25,740 bases of DNA from Rhodoluna sp. (GTDB lineage: Bacteria > Actinomycetota > Actinomycetes > Actinomycetales > Microbacteriaceae): NCBI GenBank assembly GCA_023260375.1, contig JALQVK010000011.1, positions 1 to 25,740 on the forward strand, written 5' to 3'. Position numbers and translations under genes: made by a program. Below are positions 23,728-25,740 of the stretch, piece after piece; within the stretch, counting starts at the first letter, position 1; each line of letters opens with the position of its first letter. The notes beneath the pieces were generated by a model. That model had not been told where the DNA came from and ran no database searches. It worked only from the letters and a program-made list of their open reading frames with translations.

Positions 23728-25256
23728 TACTCATCCCCCGAAATTTCTCGGTCAACACTCCACTTGCCAGCTTTGCGTTCTTTTTCAAATTCGTCACGAA
23801 GTGCGGCGCGCTGATCCATCATCTCTTCGTAGTCGGCACGACGTTCCTTAGTCGTGCGGCGCTCGCGCTGATCTATGCGAGCATCGGTTCCGCGAGGTCC
23901 AGAAATTAACTCTGCAGCAGCGTTGATTGTTGGCTCCCAGTCGAAGACCACTCCGTTACCAGGGCCGATTACTACGGTGTCTCCACCAATTGCACCGGCT
24001 CGGTAAAGCTCGTCTTCAATGCCAAGTTTCGCAAGTCGGTCACCAAGGTAACCTACAGCTTCTTCGTTGCCGAACATCGTCTGGGCAACCCAACGCTCTG
24101 GTTTGGCACCGACGATACGGTAAACAATTTCGTCGCCCCACATTTCTTGAGTAACTTCGAATTCCTTTTCACCACTGCGGCGCTTAGCCTGCATTAGTTG
24201 AACCTTTTGGCGTGGTGGTGCGCTGGCAGCGATGTCCTTGCGGTGATCTTCAACCAACTTAGCGAGTGCGTAGTTGAGTTCTTTGAGACCTTCACGGCTG
24301 ACAGCCGAAACTTCGAACACCTGGTAGCCACGAGCTTCAAGATCTGCTTTCACAAACTCAGCCATTTCCTTGGCGTCTGACATGTCGACCTTGTTCAATG
24401 CGATGAGTTGCGGACGCTCTACCAGTGGAACCTGACCCTCTGGAACTTCGTATTCGCGAAGCTCGTGCAGAATCTTGTCTAGGTCGGTAATTGGGTCGCG
24501 GTCTGACTCCAAGGTGCCACAGTCGAGCACGTGCAGCAACGCAGCACAGCGTTCAACGTGACGCAGGAACTCAAGGCCGAGGCCCTTGCCCTTGCTGGCA
24601 CCCTCAATTAGACCAGGCACATCGGCGATGGTGTACCGAGTTTCTCCAGCCTGTACCACACCTAGATTTGGGTGCAAGGTGGTAAATGGGTAGTCGGCAA
24701 TCTTCGGACGAGCAGCGGACATGGCAGCAATCAGGCTCGACTTGCCAGCACTTGGGTATCCGACCAGAGCAACGTCGGCTACGGTCTTTAGCTCAAGGAT
24801 TACATTTCCAGACCAACCTGGAACCCCGAGAAGTGCAAAGCCAGGAGCCTTGCGCTTGAGGCTTGAGATGGCCGCGTTTCCAAGCCCTCCCTGACCACCT
24901 TCGGCAACCAGCAAAGTCATGCCAGCTTCGTCGAGGTCGGCGATTAGCTTGCCCTTGGCGTCCTTGACTACGGTTCCAACAGGAACTGGAAGGACTACAT
25001 CTTTGCCGTGAGCTCCATTTCGGAAGTCTCCAGCGCCATCGGCGCCATCACCACCCGACTGGTTAGGGCGGAAGTGATATTCAAGCAGAGTGGTTACATC
25101 AGGATCGGCGACCAAGCTAATTGAGCCACCATTACCGCCATCGGCGCCGTCTGGACCAGCTAGAGGCTTGAACTTTTCGCGCTTAATGGACACACAACCA
25201 TCGCCACCGTTCCCAGCGCGCAGGTGAAGGGTCACCTGATCAACGAATTGAATCAT
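23727..25256 (-). CDS. obgE: GTPase ObgE/CgtA
   Basis: The 509-residue protein has the glycine-rich Obg domain (1 to about 160), the GTPase domain with GYPSAGKSS (166-174), DVPG (212-215) and NKVD (288-291), and a C-terminal OCT domain (about 350-435), followed by a charged tail (RERRTTKERRADYEEMMD) common in actinobacterial Obg. It acts in 50S assembly and stress signalling. The ATG at 25256 has an AGAGAGG ribosome binding site. A terminator separates it from rpmA, so it may need its own promoter or read-through. Confidence 0.97.
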   Translation of the reverse strand: MIQFVDQVTLHLRAGNGGDGCVSIKREKFKPLAGPDGADGGNGGSISLVADPDVTTLLEYHFRPNQSGGDGADGAGDFRNGAHGKDVVLPVPVGTVVKDAKGKLIADLDEAGMTLLVAEGGQGGLGNAAISSLKRKAPGFALLGVPGWSGNVILELKTVADVALVGYPSAGKSSLIAAMSAARPKIADYPFTTLHPNLGVVQAGETRYTIADVPGLIEGASKGKGLGLEFLRHVERCAALLHVLDCGTLESDRDPITDLDKILHELREYEVPEGQVPLVERPQLIALNKVDMSDAKEMAEFVKADLEARGYQVFEVSAVSREGLKELNYALAKLVEDHRKDIAASAPPRQKVQLMQAKRRSGEKEFEVTQEMWGDEIVYRIVGAKPERWVAQTMFGNEEAVGYLGDRLAKLGIEDELYRAGAIGGDTVVIGPGNGVVFDWEPTINAAAELISGPRGTDARIDQRERRTTKERRADYEEMMDQRAALRDEFEKERKAGKWSVDREISGDE

Positions 25257-25268
25257 TCCCTAAACCTC

Positions 25269-25307
25269 TCTAAAAAGATAAGAAGGCGAGCCAATTGGCT
25301 CGCCTTC
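25269..25307 (-). terminator. intrinsic terminator after rpmA
   Basis: A perfect 11-bp stem GAAGGCGAGCC / GGCTCGCCTTC (25282-25292 and 25297-25307) encloses an AATT loop. On the minus strand it is followed by TTATCTTTTTAG, a moderate U-tract, about 20 bases after the rpmA stop. It would reduce or end the rplU-rpmA transcript before obgE. Confidence 0.85.
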
Positions 25308-25326
25308 CAAAAGTCTTGTCTTTCGA

Positions 25327-25578
25327 CTAAGCCGCAACGATGTTTACGACTCGGCGACCGCCCTTGACACCGAACTCAACGGCACCTGCAGAAAGTGCGA
25401 ACAGAGTGTCGTCCTTGCCGCGGCCTACGTTTACGCCCGGGTGGAAGTGGGTGCCACGCTGGCGAACGATGATTTCGCCGGCATTGACAGTCTGACCAGC
25501 GTAACGCTTGACGCCTAGGCGCTGTGCGTTTGAGTCGCGGCCGTTACGGGTAGAGCTAACACCTTTTTTGGAAGCCAT
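25327..25578 (-). CDS. rpmA: 50S ribosomal protein L27
   Basis: The 83-residue protein starts [20 protein letters not shown] and has [20 protein letters not shown] and [17 protein letters not shown], all L27 hallmarks. Its N-terminal tail reaches towards the peptidyl transferase centre. There is no Firmicutes-type cleavable N-terminal extension. The ATG at 25578 has an AAGGA ribosome binding site that overlaps the rplU stop codon (TAAGGAC), so it is coupled to rplU. Confidence 0.98.
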   Translation of the reverse strand: MASKKGVSSTRNGRDSNAQRLGVKRYAGQTVNAGEIIVRQRGTHFHPGVNVGRGKDDTLFALSAGAVEFGVKGGRRVVNIVAA

Positions 25579-25591
25579 TTTTGCTCAGTCC

Positions 25592-25740
25592 TTACTTGAT
25601 CTCGGTGACCTGGACGCGGGTGAGGTCCTGGCGGTGACCCTGACGGGTCTTGTAGCCGGTCTTGTTCTTGTACTTCTGGATGATGATCTTTGGACCACGT
25701 AGGTCGCCTAAAACCTTTGCGGAAACCTTTACCTTGGCTA
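25592..25740 (-). CDS. rplU: 50S ribosomal protein L21, C-terminal part
   Basis: The frame is open from the window edge to a TAA at 25592-25594 and gives 49 codons. It includes [20 protein letters not shown] and the ending TRVQVTEIK, typical of the L21 C-terminus. The start lies beyond the window. L21 binds 23S rRNA domain VI; rplU directly before rpmA is nearly universal. Confidence 0.95.
   Translation of the reverse strand, partial: AKVKVSAKVLGDLRGPKIIIQKYKNKTGYKTRQGHRQDLTRVQVTEIK

Overview
The window looks like a stretch of a moderate-GC actinobacterial chromosome, most probably from the Microbacteriaceae (inferred, not proven). The reasons are the conserved gene strings rplU-rpmA-obgE-proB-proA-nadD-rsfS-tRNA-Ala, leuS-comEA-comEC-holA and rpsT/lepA-hemW-hrcA, an actinobacterial-type SOS box, and frequent GTG and TTG starts. 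Coding is very dense: no gene-free gap exceeds about 170 bp, and many stops and starts overlap by 1 or 4 bases.

Layout. (1) 1-3497, minus strand: lepA and hemW, then hrcA preceded by a near-perfect CIRCE operator. hrcA stops after about 125 codons and runs into AT-rich sequence of unclear origin at the window edge. (2) 3498-3975: a divergent promoter region, rpsT on the plus strand, and a bidirectional terminator. (3) 3974-12602, minus strand: pabB, leuS, comEA, comEC, holA and a CynX/NimT-type MFS exporter, with three TTGA or similar stop/start overlaps. (4) 12667-17763, plus strand: pabC, an SRAP abasic-site protein, then a perfect SOS box in front of a DUF6504-like small protein and an error-prone DnaE2-type polymerase. 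This is a compact DNA damage block with no imuA'/imuB in view. (5) 17738-19218, minus strand: deoC and a LigB-type extradiol dioxygenase. (6) 19241-19699, plus strand: an RpiB/LacAB-family isomerase whose usual active-site Cys is Asp. (7) 19737-25740, minus strand: rplU (partial), rpmA, terminator, obgE, proB, proA, an unlisted 56-residue membrane protein, nadD, a tail-anchored hypothetical protein, rsfS and tRNA-Ala(GGC).

How the genes fit together. The window mixes translation and ribosome genes (rplU, rpmA, rpsT, lepA, obgE, rsfS, leuS, tRNA-Ala), proline synthesis (proB, proA), NAD synthesis (nadD), the p-aminobenzoate branch of folate synthesis (pabB, pabC), DNA uptake (comEA, comEC), replication (holA), damage tolerance (SRAP, DUF6504, dnaE2) and pentose-phosphate metabolism (deoC, rpiB variant). 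The points most worth a second look are the truncated HrcA behind an intact CIRCE, the LexA-controlled DUF6504-dnaE2 pair lacking ImuB and sitting next to SRAP, the non-canonical RpiB active site, and the 22-bp divergent deoC/rpiB promoter region that seems built for leaderless transcripts. I see no CRISPR array, insertion sequence, integrase or rRNA gene.
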